Source: Rhodococcus koreensis
GTDB lineage: Bacteria; Actinomycetota; Actinomycetes; Mycobacteriales; Mycobacteriaceae
Length of the DNA: 64,000 nucleotides
Reading direction: 5' to 3'
Assembly: GCF_900105905.1 (NCBI RefSeq)
Contig: NZ_FNSV01000005.1
Coordinates: forward strand, 8,389,501 to 8,453,500
The notes beneath the pieces are model-generated. The model did no database searches. It was not told the DNA's origin and saw only the letters and a program-made list of their open reading frames with translations. A program made the position numbers and the translations under genes. This document shows, one piece after another, positions 34,841 through 42,815 of this stretch. Each line of letters begins with the position of its first letter. Within the stretch, counting starts at the first letter, position 1.

Positions 34841-36616
34841 ATGAGCTCGACAGAGAACCCCGATTCGGTTGCGGCCGCACGAGAGCTCGAGGCGTTGCGC
34901 GCGGAGGCGTCGGCACTGCGCAGGCAGCTCGCGGAGTCGCCGGAACAGCTTCGTGAGATGGAATCGCGAGTGGACTCGCTGTCCATCCGGAACACCAAGT
35001 TGATGGACACCCTCAAGGAGGCCCGTCAGCAGCTCATTGCGCTCCGAGAGGAAGTCGATCGCCTCGGCCAGCCGCCGAGCGGGTACGGCGTGCTGCTCGG
35101 AGTGCACGACGATCAGACCGTGGACGTGTTCACCTCCGGACGCAAGATGCGGTTGACCTGCTCCCCGAACGTCGACGCCGAGACCCTCAAGCTCGGCCAG
35201 ACTGTGCGCCTCAACGAGGCACTCACGATCGTGGAAGCGGGCAACTTCGAGCGTGTCGGTGAGATCAGCACGCTTCGCGAGGTCCTCGACGACGGTCAGC
35301 GCGCCCTCGTGGTCGGTCACGCCGACGAGGAACGGATCGTCTGGCTGGCCGAACCCCTCGCCACCGTGTACGCGGACAGCGAACGAGAGTCGGTCGCGTA
35401 CGACGCCGAATCGCCCACCCGCAAACTACGGCCGGGCGACTCCCTCCTCGTGGACACGAAGGCCGGGTACGCGTTCGAGCGGATCCCCAAGGCCGAGGTC
35501 GAGGATCTCGTCCTCGAAGAGGTTCCCGACGTCCACTACGACGACATCGGCGGCCTCGGCCGGCAGATCGAGCAGATCCGTGACGCCGTCGAGTTGCCGT
35601 TCCTCCACAAGGACCTGTTCCACGAATACGAGCTCCGCCCGCCGAAGGGTGTGCTCCTCTACGGTCCGCCCGGGTGCGGCAAGACGCTCATCGCCAAGGC
35701 GGTCGCCAACTCCCTCGCGAAGAAGATCGCGGAGGCCCGGGGGCAGGACAGCAAGGAAGCCAAGTCCTACTTCCTCAACATCAAGGGCCCCGAGCTGCTG
35801 AACAAGTTCGTCGGCGAGACCGAGCGGCACATCCGGCTGATCTTCCAGCGGGCCCGGGAGAAGGCGTCCGAGGGCACCCCGGTGATCGTGTTCTTCGACG
35901 AGATGGATTCGATCTTCCGCACCCGCGGGTCGGGTGTCTCCTCCGACGTCGAGACCACCGTCGTGCCGCAGCTGCTCAGTGAGATCGACGGTGTGGAGGG
36001 ACTCGAGAACGTCATCGTGATCGGCGCCTCCAACCGCGAAGACATGATCGACCCCGCGATCCTGCGCCCCGGCCGCCTCGACGTGAAGATCAAGATCGAA
36101 CGCCCCGACGCGGAGTCGGCGCAGGACATCTTCTCGAAGTACCTCGTCGAGACACTGCCGGTGCACAGCGACGACATCGCGGAGTTCGGTGGCGACCGCA
36201 CGGCCTGCATCCGGGTGATGATCGAACGGGTCGTCGACCGTATGTACGCCGAGAGCGAGGAGAACCGCTTCCTCGAGGTCACGTACGCCAACGGCGACAA
36301 GGAGGTCCTGTACTTCAAGGACTTCAACTCGGGGGCGATGATCCAGAACATCGTCGACCGCGCCAAGAAGTACGCGATCAAGTCGGTGCTCGACACCGGT
36401 GCCCCGGGCCTGCGCGTCCAGCACCTGTTCGACTCCATCGTCGACGAGTTCTCGGAGAACGAGGACCTGCCGAACACCACCAACCCCGACGACTGGGCCC
36501 GGATCTCGGGCAAGAAGGGTGAGCGGATCGTCTACATCCGCACGTTGGTCACCGGTAAGAACGCGAGCGCGAGCCGCGCCATCGACACCGAGTCCAACAC
36601 CGGCCAGTACCTGTAG
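34841..36616 (+). CDS. mpa: Proteasome-associated ATPase Mpa/ARC
   Basis: Mpa binds pupylated proteins, unfolds them with ATP and feeds the 20S proteasome. It has 591 residues. An N-terminal coiled coil (about 5-70) grips Pup; two OB-like domains follow (about 90-220); the AAA module has Walker A GPPGCGKT at 275-282 and Walker B FFDEMDS near 351-357. The C-terminus ends GQYL, with the penultimate Tyr that docks on the proteasome ring. ATG 34841 has GGGAGGA about 9 bases upstream. Confidence 0.96.
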   Translation: MSSTENPDSVAAARELEALRAEASALRRQLAESPEQLREMESRVDSLSIRNTKLMDTLKEARQQLIALREEVDRLGQPPSGYGVLLGVHDDQTVDVFTSGRKMRLTCSPNVDAETLKLGQTVRLNEALTIVEAGNFERVGEISTLREVLDDGQRALVVGHADEERIVWLAEPLATVYADSERESVAYDAESPTRKLRPGDSLLVDTKAGYAFERIPKAEVEDLVLEEVPDVHYDDIGGLGRQIEQIRDAVELPFLHKDLFHEYELRPPKGVLLYGPPGCGKTLIAKAVANSLAKKIAEARGQDSKEAKSYFLNIKGPELLNKFVGETERHIRLIFQRAREKASEGTPVIVFFDEMDSIFRTRGSGVSSDVETTVVPQLLSEIDGVEGLENVIVIGASNREDMIDPAILRPGRLDVKIKIERPDAESAQDIFSKYLVETLPVHSDDIAEFGGDRTACIRVMIERVVDRMYAESEENRFLEVTYANGDKEVLYFKDFNSGAMIQNIVDRAKKYAIKSVLDTGAPGLRVQHLFDSIVDEFSENEDLPNTTNPDDWARISGKKGERIVYIRTLVTGKNASASRAIDTESNTGQYL

Positions 36617-36627
36617 GCCGATCGGTA

Positions 36628-36673
36628 CGACCCGCGCGGCGGGAACCGGGGACGGTTCCCGCCGCGCGGGTCG
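36628..36673. terminator. Bidirectional terminator: 20-bp perfect hairpin
   Basis: Arms 36628-36647 and 36654-36673 are perfect complements with a 6-base loop. They lie between the convergent ends of mpa (36616) and the Nudix gene (36682). Confidence 0.82.
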
Positions 36674-36681
36674 GCCGTGTG

Positions 36682-37230
36682 TCAGCGGTCCCGTGCGACG
36701 AGGTAGTCCTCGAGGAGTGCCCTCGTGTCCGGCACGAACGGCCACCGCGGGTCGCGCAGGTGCGTCACCAGTTCGTGGGGTGTCCACCACCAGCCCGACG
36801 CGATCTCGCTGGCCTGGTGGACGACGGGCCCGTCCCAGTGCGTCTCGTAGGCGTACAGGTGGCAGCGCAGCCGCAGGCCCTGCCACTCGCCGTCCCACGC
36901 CACCCTCGCGATGGGGGTGAGGCTCACCCCGGTGATGCCCAGTTCCTCCGCCAGTTCCCGGCCCGCCGCCTCTTCCGGCGTCTCCCCGGGATCGACCACC
37001 CCGCCGGCCAGGCAGTCGTGGTGTCCGGCGAGCACCGTCTTCGTGTCCGACCGCCGGTGCACGTAGAGGCGCTGCTCGTCACCGGATCGGACGAGGACCC
37101 CGGCGCTCGCGTGCCACAGTCCCTCGGCGTAGACACGGGAACGCGCGGCCGATCCCACCGGTCGCCCGGAACTGTCGAACACCGCCACCACTTCGTCCGT
37201 GCCGGGTGGGGTGTTCGGTGCGGAATCCAT
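36682..37230 (-). CDS. Nudix hydrolase
   Basis: A 182-residue Nudix protein with an intact Nudix box: GGVVDPGETPEEAAGRELAE then ELGI (about residues 75-98), fitting Gx5Ex7REUxEExGU. The flanking WHASAGVLV and RRSDTKTVLAGHHDCLAGG are like those of IPP-isomerase-type or YfcD-like Nudix hydrolases. Substrate unknown. ATG 37230 was chosen because the domain begins soon after; longer frames overlap the DDN-like gene on the other strand. Confidence 0.9.
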   Translation of the reverse strand: MDSAPNTPPGTDEVVAVFDSSGRPVGSAARSRVYAEGLWHASAGVLVRSGDEQRLYVHRRSDTKTVLAGHHDCLAGGVVDPGETPEEAAGRELAEELGITGVSLTPIARVAWDGEWQGLRLRCHLYAYETHWDGPVVHQASEIASGWWWTPHELVTHLRDPRWPFVPDTRALLEDYLVARDR

Positions 37231-37312
37231 GAGTCGATCCTGCCAGCACCCCGGCGAACGTCGGTACTGTCGAGGTCGGTTGCTCGTTCCGGTGCCGAAG
37301 GGGTGAGAGTTC

Positions 37313-37690
37313 ATGGCGTTGCCGCGTTCGATCGCCCGATTCAACCGGGTCCTCACCAACCGGGTGAGCCGTCGCGTCGCGACAATCCTGCCCGGGTTCG
37401 CCGTGGTCGAGCACCGCGGCCGCACATCCGGTAGGACGTATCGCACGCCCGTCAACGTGTTCGTCGTGGACGGCCGCTACCGGTTCGCCCTCACGTACGG
37501 AGCGCACAGCGACTGGGTGCGAAACGTGGTGGCGGCGGGCGGATGCACCATCGTGACGCGCCGCCGGACGGTGCACCTGACGGACCCTCGAATCGGCACC
37601 GACGGCACCCACTCCTGGGCGCCGCCCGGGGTCCGGACCGTGCTCGAGGTGATCGCGGCGGACCAGTACCTGGAGTGCTCGCCGGGCTAG
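37313..37690 (+). CDS. DDN-like nitroreductase/deazaflavin-type oxidoreductase
   Basis: A 125-residue split-beta-barrel protein of the DDN/DUF385 family. It shows the phosphate-binding block VVEHRGRTSGRTYRTPVNVF (about residues 28-47) and a WVRNVVAAGG helix. Many members use F420H2 for quinone or nitro-compound reduction, others bind fatty acids or FAD; the cofactor cannot be decided from sequence alone. ATG 37313 is preceded by AAGGGG at about 10 bases. Confidence 0.8.
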   Translation: MALPRSIARFNRVLTNRVSRRVATILPGFAVVEHRGRTSGRTYRTPVNVFVVDGRYRFALTYGAHSDWVRNVVAAGGCTIVTRRRTVHLTDPRIGTDGTHSWAPPGVRTVLEVIAADQYLECSPG

Positions 37691-37751
37691 TCGCCGGACA
37701 CCGACGGCTCGCGCGGCAGGAGTGTGCCGCCGGGTGGCGTGGGTGATCGCA

Positions 37752-37757
37752 TAGGCT
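37752..37757 (+). promoter_or_regulatory. Putative -10 hexamer of dop (leaderless)
   Basis: TAGGCT ends 7 bases before the dop ATG at 37765, with no ribosome-binding site. Confidence 0.5.
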
Positions 37758-37764
37758 CGGCAGC

Positions 37765-39264
37765 ATGCAGCGGATCATCGGTGTCGAAGTCGAGTACGGA
37801 ATCTCCTCACCCAGCGAGCCTTCGGCCAATCCGATCTTGACGTCCACCCAGGCGGTGCTGGCTTATGCGGCAGCCGCGGGAGTGCCGCGCGCCAAGCGCA
37901 CCCGATGGGATTACGAGGTGGAATCCCCGCTGCGGGACGCCCGCGGATTCGACCTGGGCCGGCTCAGCGGCCCGGCGCCCGTCATCGACGCCGACGAGGT
38001 CGGCGCGGCCAACATGATCCTCACCAACGGCGCCCGGCTCTACGTCGACCACGCGCACCCCGAGTACTCGGCCCCGGAGGTCACCGACCCCCTGGACGCC
38101 GTCATCTGGGACAAGGCCGGCGAACGCGTGATGGAGGCGGCCGCCCGGCACGCGTCGAGCGTCCCCGGTGCCCCGCGACTGCAGCTGTACAAGAACAACG
38201 TGGACGGCAAGGGCGCGTCGTACGGCACCCACGAGAACTACCTGATGTCCCGGGCCACGCCGTTCTCTGCGGTGATCAACGGGCTGACGCCGTTCTTCGC
38301 GTCCCGTCAGGTGATCTGCGGGTCGGGCCGGGTGGGCATCGGCCAGTCCGGTGACGAGGCCGGCTTCCAGCTGTCCCAGCGGGCCGACTACATCGAGGTG
38401 GAGGTCGGGCTCGAGACCACGCTCAAGCGCGGCATCATCAACACCCGCGACGAACCGCACGCCGACGCGGACAAGTACCGGCGTCTGCACGTCATCATCG
38501 GCGACGCGAACCTCGCCGAGATGTCCACGTACCTGAAGGTCGGGACGACGGCGCTGGTCCTCGACCTCATCGAGGCCGGTGTCGACCTCACCGACCTGCA
38601 GCTGGCCCGACCGGTCACCGCCGTGCACCACATCAGCCACGACCCGACGCTGCGCGCCACGGTCGCGCTGGCCGACGGCCGGGAACTGACCGGGCTTGCG
38701 TTGCAGCGGATCTATCTGGACCGGGTCGACAAGTTCATGTCCGCCGAGGGCAACGACGACCCCCGCGTGGCCGATCTGCTGGAGAAGTGGGCGATGGTGC
38801 TCGACCTCCTCGAGCGGGACCCGATGGAATGCGCCCACCTGCTGGACTGGCCGGCCAAGCTGCGTCTGCTCGAGGGTTTCCGGAACCGGGAGGGCCTCAA
38901 CTGGTCCGCGCCGCGACTGCATCTGGTCGACCTGCAGTACTCGGACGTCCGCCTCGACAAGGGTCTGTACAACCGGCTCGTCGCCCGCGGGTCGATGGAG
39001 CGCCTGGTGTCGGAGCAGGCGGTGCTCGACGCCGTCGACACCCCGCCGACCGACACCCGCGCCTACTTCCGCGGTGAATGCCTGCGCAAGTTCGGCGCCG
39101 ACATCGCGGCTGCGAGCTGGGATTCGGTGATCTTCGATCTCGGTGGCGACTCCCTGGTCCGCATTCCCACCCTCGAGCCGCTGCGGGGCAGCAAGGCGCA
39201 CGTGGGGGAGTTGCTGGAGTCGGTGGAGACCGCGAAAGAGCTCGTCGACGAGCTCACGAACTGA
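37765..39264 (+). CDS. dop: Pup deamidase/depupylase Dop
   Basis: Dop converts the C-terminal Gln of Pup to Glu and also removes Pup from substrates. The 499-residue protein has the glutamine-synthetase-like fold. The N-terminal IIGVEVEYGIS (Glu8, Glu10) is the Mg-ATP-binding strand, and the region about 38-80 is the Dop-specific loop absent from PafA. INTRDEPHADADKYRRLHVI is the shared central block. Its closeness to pup (169 bases downstream) and the GGQ ending of Pup fit the need for deamidation. Confidence 0.95.
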   Translation: MQRIIGVEVEYGISSPSEPSANPILTSTQAVLAYAAAAGVPRAKRTRWDYEVESPLRDARGFDLGRLSGPAPVIDADEVGAANMILTNGARLYVDHAHPEYSAPEVTDPLDAVIWDKAGERVMEAAARHASSVPGAPRLQLYKNNVDGKGASYGTHENYLMSRATPFSAVINGLTPFFASRQVICGSGRVGIGQSGDEAGFQLSQRADYIEVEVGLETTLKRGIINTRDEPHADADKYRRLHVIIGDANLAEMSTYLKVGTTALVLDLIEAGVDLTDLQLARPVTAVHHISHDPTLRATVALADGRELTGLALQRIYLDRVDKFMSAEGNDDPRVADLLEKWAMVLDLLERDPMECAHLLDWPAKLRLLEGFRNREGLNWSAPRLHLVDLQYSDVRLDKGLYNRLVARGSMERLVSEQAVLDAVDTPPTDTRAYFRGECLRKFGADIAAASWDSVIFDLGGDSLVRIPTLEPLRGSKAHVGELLESVETAKELVDELTN

Positions 39265-39433
39265 CATCTCGGCCGTTCCCGCACGGATCTGCCCGGAACT
39301 CGCCGTCGCGTCGGCACACGTGGGGCGGCGACGCTCGGTAGGGTGAAGGTCCGAGCGGATGATGTAGTCAGACTGCTTGGCAGCACAGGACGCTCGGAAG
39401 AAGAGCTCCCTTCACACAAGGAGGTCGGCGGCG

Positions 39434-39628
39434 ATGGCGCAAGAGCAGACCAAACGAACTGGCGGCGGCGACGAGGACGACACCCCGGGCGGTGACGGTG
39501 CGGCCGGTCAGGAACGTCGCGAAAAGCTGGCCGAGGACACCGACGACCTGCTCGACGAGATCGACGACGTGCTCGAGGAGAACGCCGAGGACTTCGTCCG
39601 GGCCTATGTCCAGAAGGGCGGCCAGTGA
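39434..39628 (+). CDS. pup: Prokaryotic ubiquitin-like protein Pup
   Basis: Pup is the 64-residue tag for proteasomal degradation. It ends QKGGQ: the terminal Gln must be deamidated by Dop before PafA can ligate it. The helical Mpa-binding region is DDLLDEIDDVLEENAEDFVR (about residues 38-57); the N-terminus is disordered and acidic/Gly-rich. ATG 39434 is set by AAGGAGG about 9-10 bases upstream and the known family start; an earlier in-frame ATG at 39377 is not used by relatives. Its stop overlaps the prcB GTG (GTGA). Confidence 0.97.
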   Translation: MAQEQTKRTGGGDEDDTPGGDGAAGQERREKLAEDTDDLLDEIDDVLEENAEDFVRAYVQKGGQ

Positions 39629-40509
39629 CGGCGGATCGACCGGCATTGCGGACAGGCGACGGTGACACGAGACTCAGTTTCGGTTCGAATCTGAGCTCGT
39701 TCACCGAGTATCTGCGTGGTCACGCACCAGAATTGCTGCCGGAGAATCGGATCGGCCATCGTTCGCACTCGACACGGGGTGGTGACGGGATGGAGAGCGG
39801 TGATCTCGCACCGCACGGAACCACGATCGTGGCGCTCACCTACAAGGGTGGCGTCCTGCTGGCAGGCGACCGGCGCGCGACCCAGGGCAACCTGATCGCC
39901 AGCCGGGACGTCGAGAAGGTGTACGTCACCGACGAATACTCGGCGGCCGGTATCGCCGGCACCGCGGGCATCGCCATCGAACTGGTCCGCCTGTTCGCCG
40001 TCGAACTCGAGCACTACGAGAAGATCGAGGGCGTTCAGCTGACCTTCGACGGCAAGGCCAACCGCCTGGCGTCGATGGTGCGGGGCAACCTCGGGGCGGC
40101 GATGCAGGGTCTCGCGGTCGTCCCGCTGCTCGTCGGCTACGACCTCGACGCGGACGACGAGGCCCATGCGGGCCGCATCGTCTCGTACGACGTCGTCGGC
40201 GGCCGGTACGAGGAACGCGCCGGATACCACGCGGTCGGTTCGGGTTCGCTGTTCGCGAAGTCGGCACTGAAGAAGATCTACTCGCCGGACAGCGACGAGG
40301 AGACCGCCCTGCGGGCGGCCATCGAATCGCTGTACGACGCGGCCGACGACGACTCGGCCACCGGTGGGCCCGACTTGACCCGCGGCATCTACCCGACCGC
40401 GGTCACGATCACCCAGGCCGGTGCCGTACACGTGTCCGAGGAGACGACGTCCGAGTTGGCTCGGCGCATCGTCGCCGAGCGCACCGAACAAGGGGGGTCT
40501 GCGCGATGA
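39625..40509 (+). CDS. prcB: 20S proteasome beta subunit PrcB
   Basis: The catalytic subunit, made as a 294-residue precursor. A 65-residue propeptide is cut before Thr66 (APHG then TTIVALTYKGG), which becomes the N-terminal nucleophile. GDRRATQGNLIASRDVEKVY holds the catalytic Asp/Lys region. GTG 39625 overlaps the pup stop, so translation of beta subunit and tag is coupled. The gene is followed by prcA with an ATGA overlap, giving the usual pup-prcB-prcA order. Confidence 0.97.
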   Translation: MTADRPALRTGDGDTRLSFGSNLSSFTEYLRGHAPELLPENRIGHRSHSTRGGDGMESGDLAPHGTTIVALTYKGGVLLAGDRRATQGNLIASRDVEKVYVTDEYSAAGIAGTAGIAIELVRLFAVELEHYEKIEGVQLTFDGKANRLASMVRGNLGAAMQGLAVVPLLVGYDLDADDEAHAGRIVSYDVVGGRYEERAGYHAVGSGSLFAKSALKKIYSPDSDEETALRAAIESLYDAADDDSATGGPDLTRGIYPTAVTITQAGAVHVSEETTSELARRIVAERTEQGGSAR

Positions 40510-41285
40510 CCATGCCGTATTACGCCTCCGCCGAGCAGATCATGCGGGACCGCTCGGAATTGGCGCGCAAGGGAATTGCCCGCGGACGCAGCGTCGTGGT
40601 GCTCACGTTCCGCGACGGCGTGCTGTTCGTCGCCGAGAATCCCTCCACCGCGCTGCACAAGGTCAGCGAACTGTACGACCGGCTCGGCTTCGCGGCCGTC
40701 GGCAAGTACAACGAGTTCGAGAATCTGCGGCGCGCAGGGATCGTCCACGCCGACATGCGCGGTTACTCGTACGACCGCCGTGACGTGACGGGCCGATCGC
40801 TGGCCAACGCGTACGCGCAGACCCTGGGCACGATCTTCACCGAGCAACCCAAGCCCTACGAGGTGGAGATCTGCGTCGCGGAGGTCGGGCGCGTGGGCAG
40901 CCCGAAGGCTCCCCAGCTGTACCGCATCACCTACGACGGATCCATCGTCGACGAACAGCATTTCGTCGTGATGGGTGGCACGACCGAGCCGATCGCGACC
41001 GCCATGCGCGAGTCGTACCGTGCCGACCTCGACCTCGAGGCGGCGGTCGGTATCGCGGTCAACGCCCTACGTCAGGGCGGTGCCGGGGAGGGCGAGAAGC
41101 GGAACGTCGACGTGGCCAGCCTCGAGGTGGCCGTGCTCGATCAGTCCCGGCCGCGCCGCGCGTTCCGGCGGATCGCCGGACCCGCGCTCGAACAGCTGAT
41201 CCCCGCAGAGCCTGCGGCCGCCTCGGAGCCCGCTTCGGAGTCGAAGCCGGACACCGAGACGAAGCCGGCCGACACTCAGGACTGA
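40506..41285 (+). CDS. prcA: 20S proteasome alpha subunit PrcA
   Basis: A 259-residue alpha-ring subunit. The N-terminal gate region MPYYASAEQIMRDRSELARK is typical, followed by GIARGRSVVVLTFRDGVLFV. There is no catalytic Thr. The C-terminal tail (about 225-259) is Glu/Ala/Ser-rich and disordered, longer than the mycobacterial one. ATG 40506 overlaps the prcB stop. The 3' end overlaps the convergent PAP2-kinase gene by 10 bases. Confidence 0.96.
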   Translation: MTMPYYASAEQIMRDRSELARKGIARGRSVVVLTFRDGVLFVAENPSTALHKVSELYDRLGFAAVGKYNEFENLRRAGIVHADMRGYSYDRRDVTGRSLANAYAQTLGTIFTEQPKPYEVEICVAEVGRVGSPKAPQLYRITYDGSIVDEQHFVVMGGTTEPIATAMRESYRADLDLEAAVGIAVNALRQGGAGEGEKRNVDVASLEVAVLDQSRPRRAFRRIAGPALEQLIPAEPAAASEPASESKPDTETKPADTQD

Positions 41286-42739
41286 GGCCGGTACACGGCG
41301 ATCGCTTCGGGCGCCGACCGGAAGTCGAAGCGCAGGGCGTCGGCGACCACTTCACCGTCGGTGGCCAGCGCAACCGGCGAGCCGTCCACGCGGACGGTGA
41401 GCCGGGGCACGAGGGATCGCACGTACACCCGGCTGCTTCCGAGCGTCCCGGTGGCGGCGGCGAACAGTAGCCGCGGCCGGGACGCTCGCCGGTCGGCCCG
41501 CACGTAGCGGACGTCGAGCAGTCCGCCGGTGATGGCGGGACGCGACATCGGAACCTGATCGCCGGGGGAATACCGACCGTTCCCCACGAACAGCATCCAC
41601 ACCTTCACGGGCCTGCCGTCGATGGTGACGGCGAGCGGTGTTGCCGCGGAGAGAATCCGGATCATCGCCGCACACGCCGCGGGCCACTTCCCGTACCGGG
41701 GCTGCCACTTCTCCCGCAGCCGCACCGCGTCGGGGTAGCCGCCGAGACTGGCGGTGTTGAGGAACGGGGCGGGTTCCTCGACATCGGTGTGGACGACGGC
41801 CTGGTCGACGAGAACCGCACGTCCGGTCTCGACGGCCTTCGCGGTGTCCGAGATGTCGGCGACGCCGGCGTCGCGCGCGAAGTGATTGAGTGTGCCGCCG
41901 GGGAACACCGCCAGCGGCAGCGAATGACGCGCCGCCGCGGACGCGACGGCGACCACGGTCCCGTCCCCGCCGCACACTCCGAGTGCACGCGGATTCGTCT
42001 CGGCCACCCAGGCGTCGAGTTGCTCGGCGAAATCGTGGTCGGTGTCGAGGGCGCGCACGTGCGCGTTCGGGAGCGCGGTGGCGATCTCCTCACTGGGATC
42101 CACAGTGTCCGGCCCGGACTCCTGGTTCACCAGCACGAGCAGGCCCTCACCGCCCGGCAGCGCCGGCGCGTCGACCGCGCGGCCCAGTTCCGCCGGGTCC
42201 TCGGTGCGCACCGCCCACCAGCGGCGGGTTCCCGAAGCGACGGCCCCGCCCAGTATCAGCCCGGCGACGACGTCCGACGGCCAGTGCACGCCGTTGTGCA
42301 CCCGGGAGTACGCGACCGCGGCCGCGAGGGGGGCGAGTGCGGCACCGGCCGCGGGCGATTCCAAGGCGACACCCGTGGTGAACGCCGCCGCCGACGCCGA
42401 ATGTCCCGATGGGAAGGACGAGGACCGGGGGATCGGCACCCCGCGCAGCGCGTTCGTCCAGGCGCGGGCGGGAGGGCGCCGCCGCGGGAACACCGGTTTG
42501 AGGATGCCGTTGGCGAGACCGCTCGCCATCGCGAGGGACAGCAGGCCCCGCACGGCACCGCGCCGGGCGCGTCCGCCGACCAGTCCCAGCAGCGCCGCCA
42601 CGCACCACCACAAGACCCCCTTGTCGGCCGCGTGACTGAGGAAGCGCATCGCCCGGTCGACCTCGGAGGGGCGCAGATCTGCGCTGCGGCCGAACACGAT
42701 TTCGTCGGCCCGGTGGATGCGGTGCAGGTGTCGGTTCAC
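41276..42739 (-). CDS. PAP2 phosphatase - diacylglycerol kinase fusion
   Basis: A 487-residue fusion. The N-terminal PAP2 domain (about 20-190) has three or four hydrophobic helices and the phosphatase motifs KPVFPRRRPP, SSFPSGHSASAAAF and SRVHNGVHWPSDVVAG. The C-terminal part (about 200-487) is a DAGK/sphingosine-kinase catalytic domain: VCGGDGTVVAVASAA is the nucleotide loop, followed by VFPGGTLNHFARD. The protein could shuttle lipid phosphates in both directions at the membrane. It lies antisense between prcA and pafA; GTG 42739 has TACGCT 6 bases upstream. It is not known to act in pupylation. Confidence 0.9.
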   Translation of the reverse strand: MNRHLHRIHRADEIVFGRSADLRPSEVDRAMRFLSHAADKGVLWWCVAALLGLVGGRARRGAVRGLLSLAMASGLANGILKPVFPRRRPPARAWTNALRGVPIPRSSSFPSGHSASAAAFTTGVALESPAAGAALAPLAAAVAYSRVHNGVHWPSDVVAGLILGGAVASGTRRWWAVRTEDPAELGRAVDAPALPGGEGLLVLVNQESGPDTVDPSEEIATALPNAHVRALDTDHDFAEQLDAWVAETNPRALGVCGGDGTVVAVASAAARHSLPLAVFPGGTLNHFARDAGVADISDTAKAVETGRAVLVDQAVVHTDVEEPAPFLNTASLGGYPDAVRLREKWQPRYGKWPAACAAMIRILSAATPLAVTIDGRPVKVWMLFVGNGRYSPGDQVPMSRPAITGGLLDVRYVRADRRASRPRLLFAAATGTLGSSRVYVRSLVPRLTVRVDGSPVALATDGEVVADALRFDFRSAPEAIAVYRPQS

Positions 42740-42745
42740 CGTCTC

Positions 42746-42751
42746 AGCGTA
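42746..42751 (-). promoter_or_regulatory. Putative -10 hexamer of the PAP2-kinase gene
   Basis: TACGCT on the minus strand is followed by 6 bases and the GTG at 42739, the chosen start. Confidence 0.4.
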
Positions 42752-42803
42752 GGCGCGGAGTGTCGCCGGACGGTTTTCCCGCTCCGCCGGGTGATCGGCG
42801 TTG

Positions 42804-42809
42804 TACTCT
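42804..42809 (+). promoter_or_regulatory. Putative -10 hexamer of pafA (leaderless)
   Basis: TACTCT ends 6 bases before the pafA GTG at 42816. Confidence 0.45.
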
Positions 42810-42815
42810 CGAGGT

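Noticed and set aside
39350..39398. 8-bp inverted repeat (TCCGAGCG / CGCTCGGA) upstream of pup
   Set aside because: The 33-base spacer is too long for a typical operator or terminator and may be chance in GC-rich DNA.
39679..39695. tRNA-like T-loop sequence GGTTCGAATC
   Set aside because: It lies within the prcB propeptide coding region and no acceptor or anticodon stem can be formed around it.
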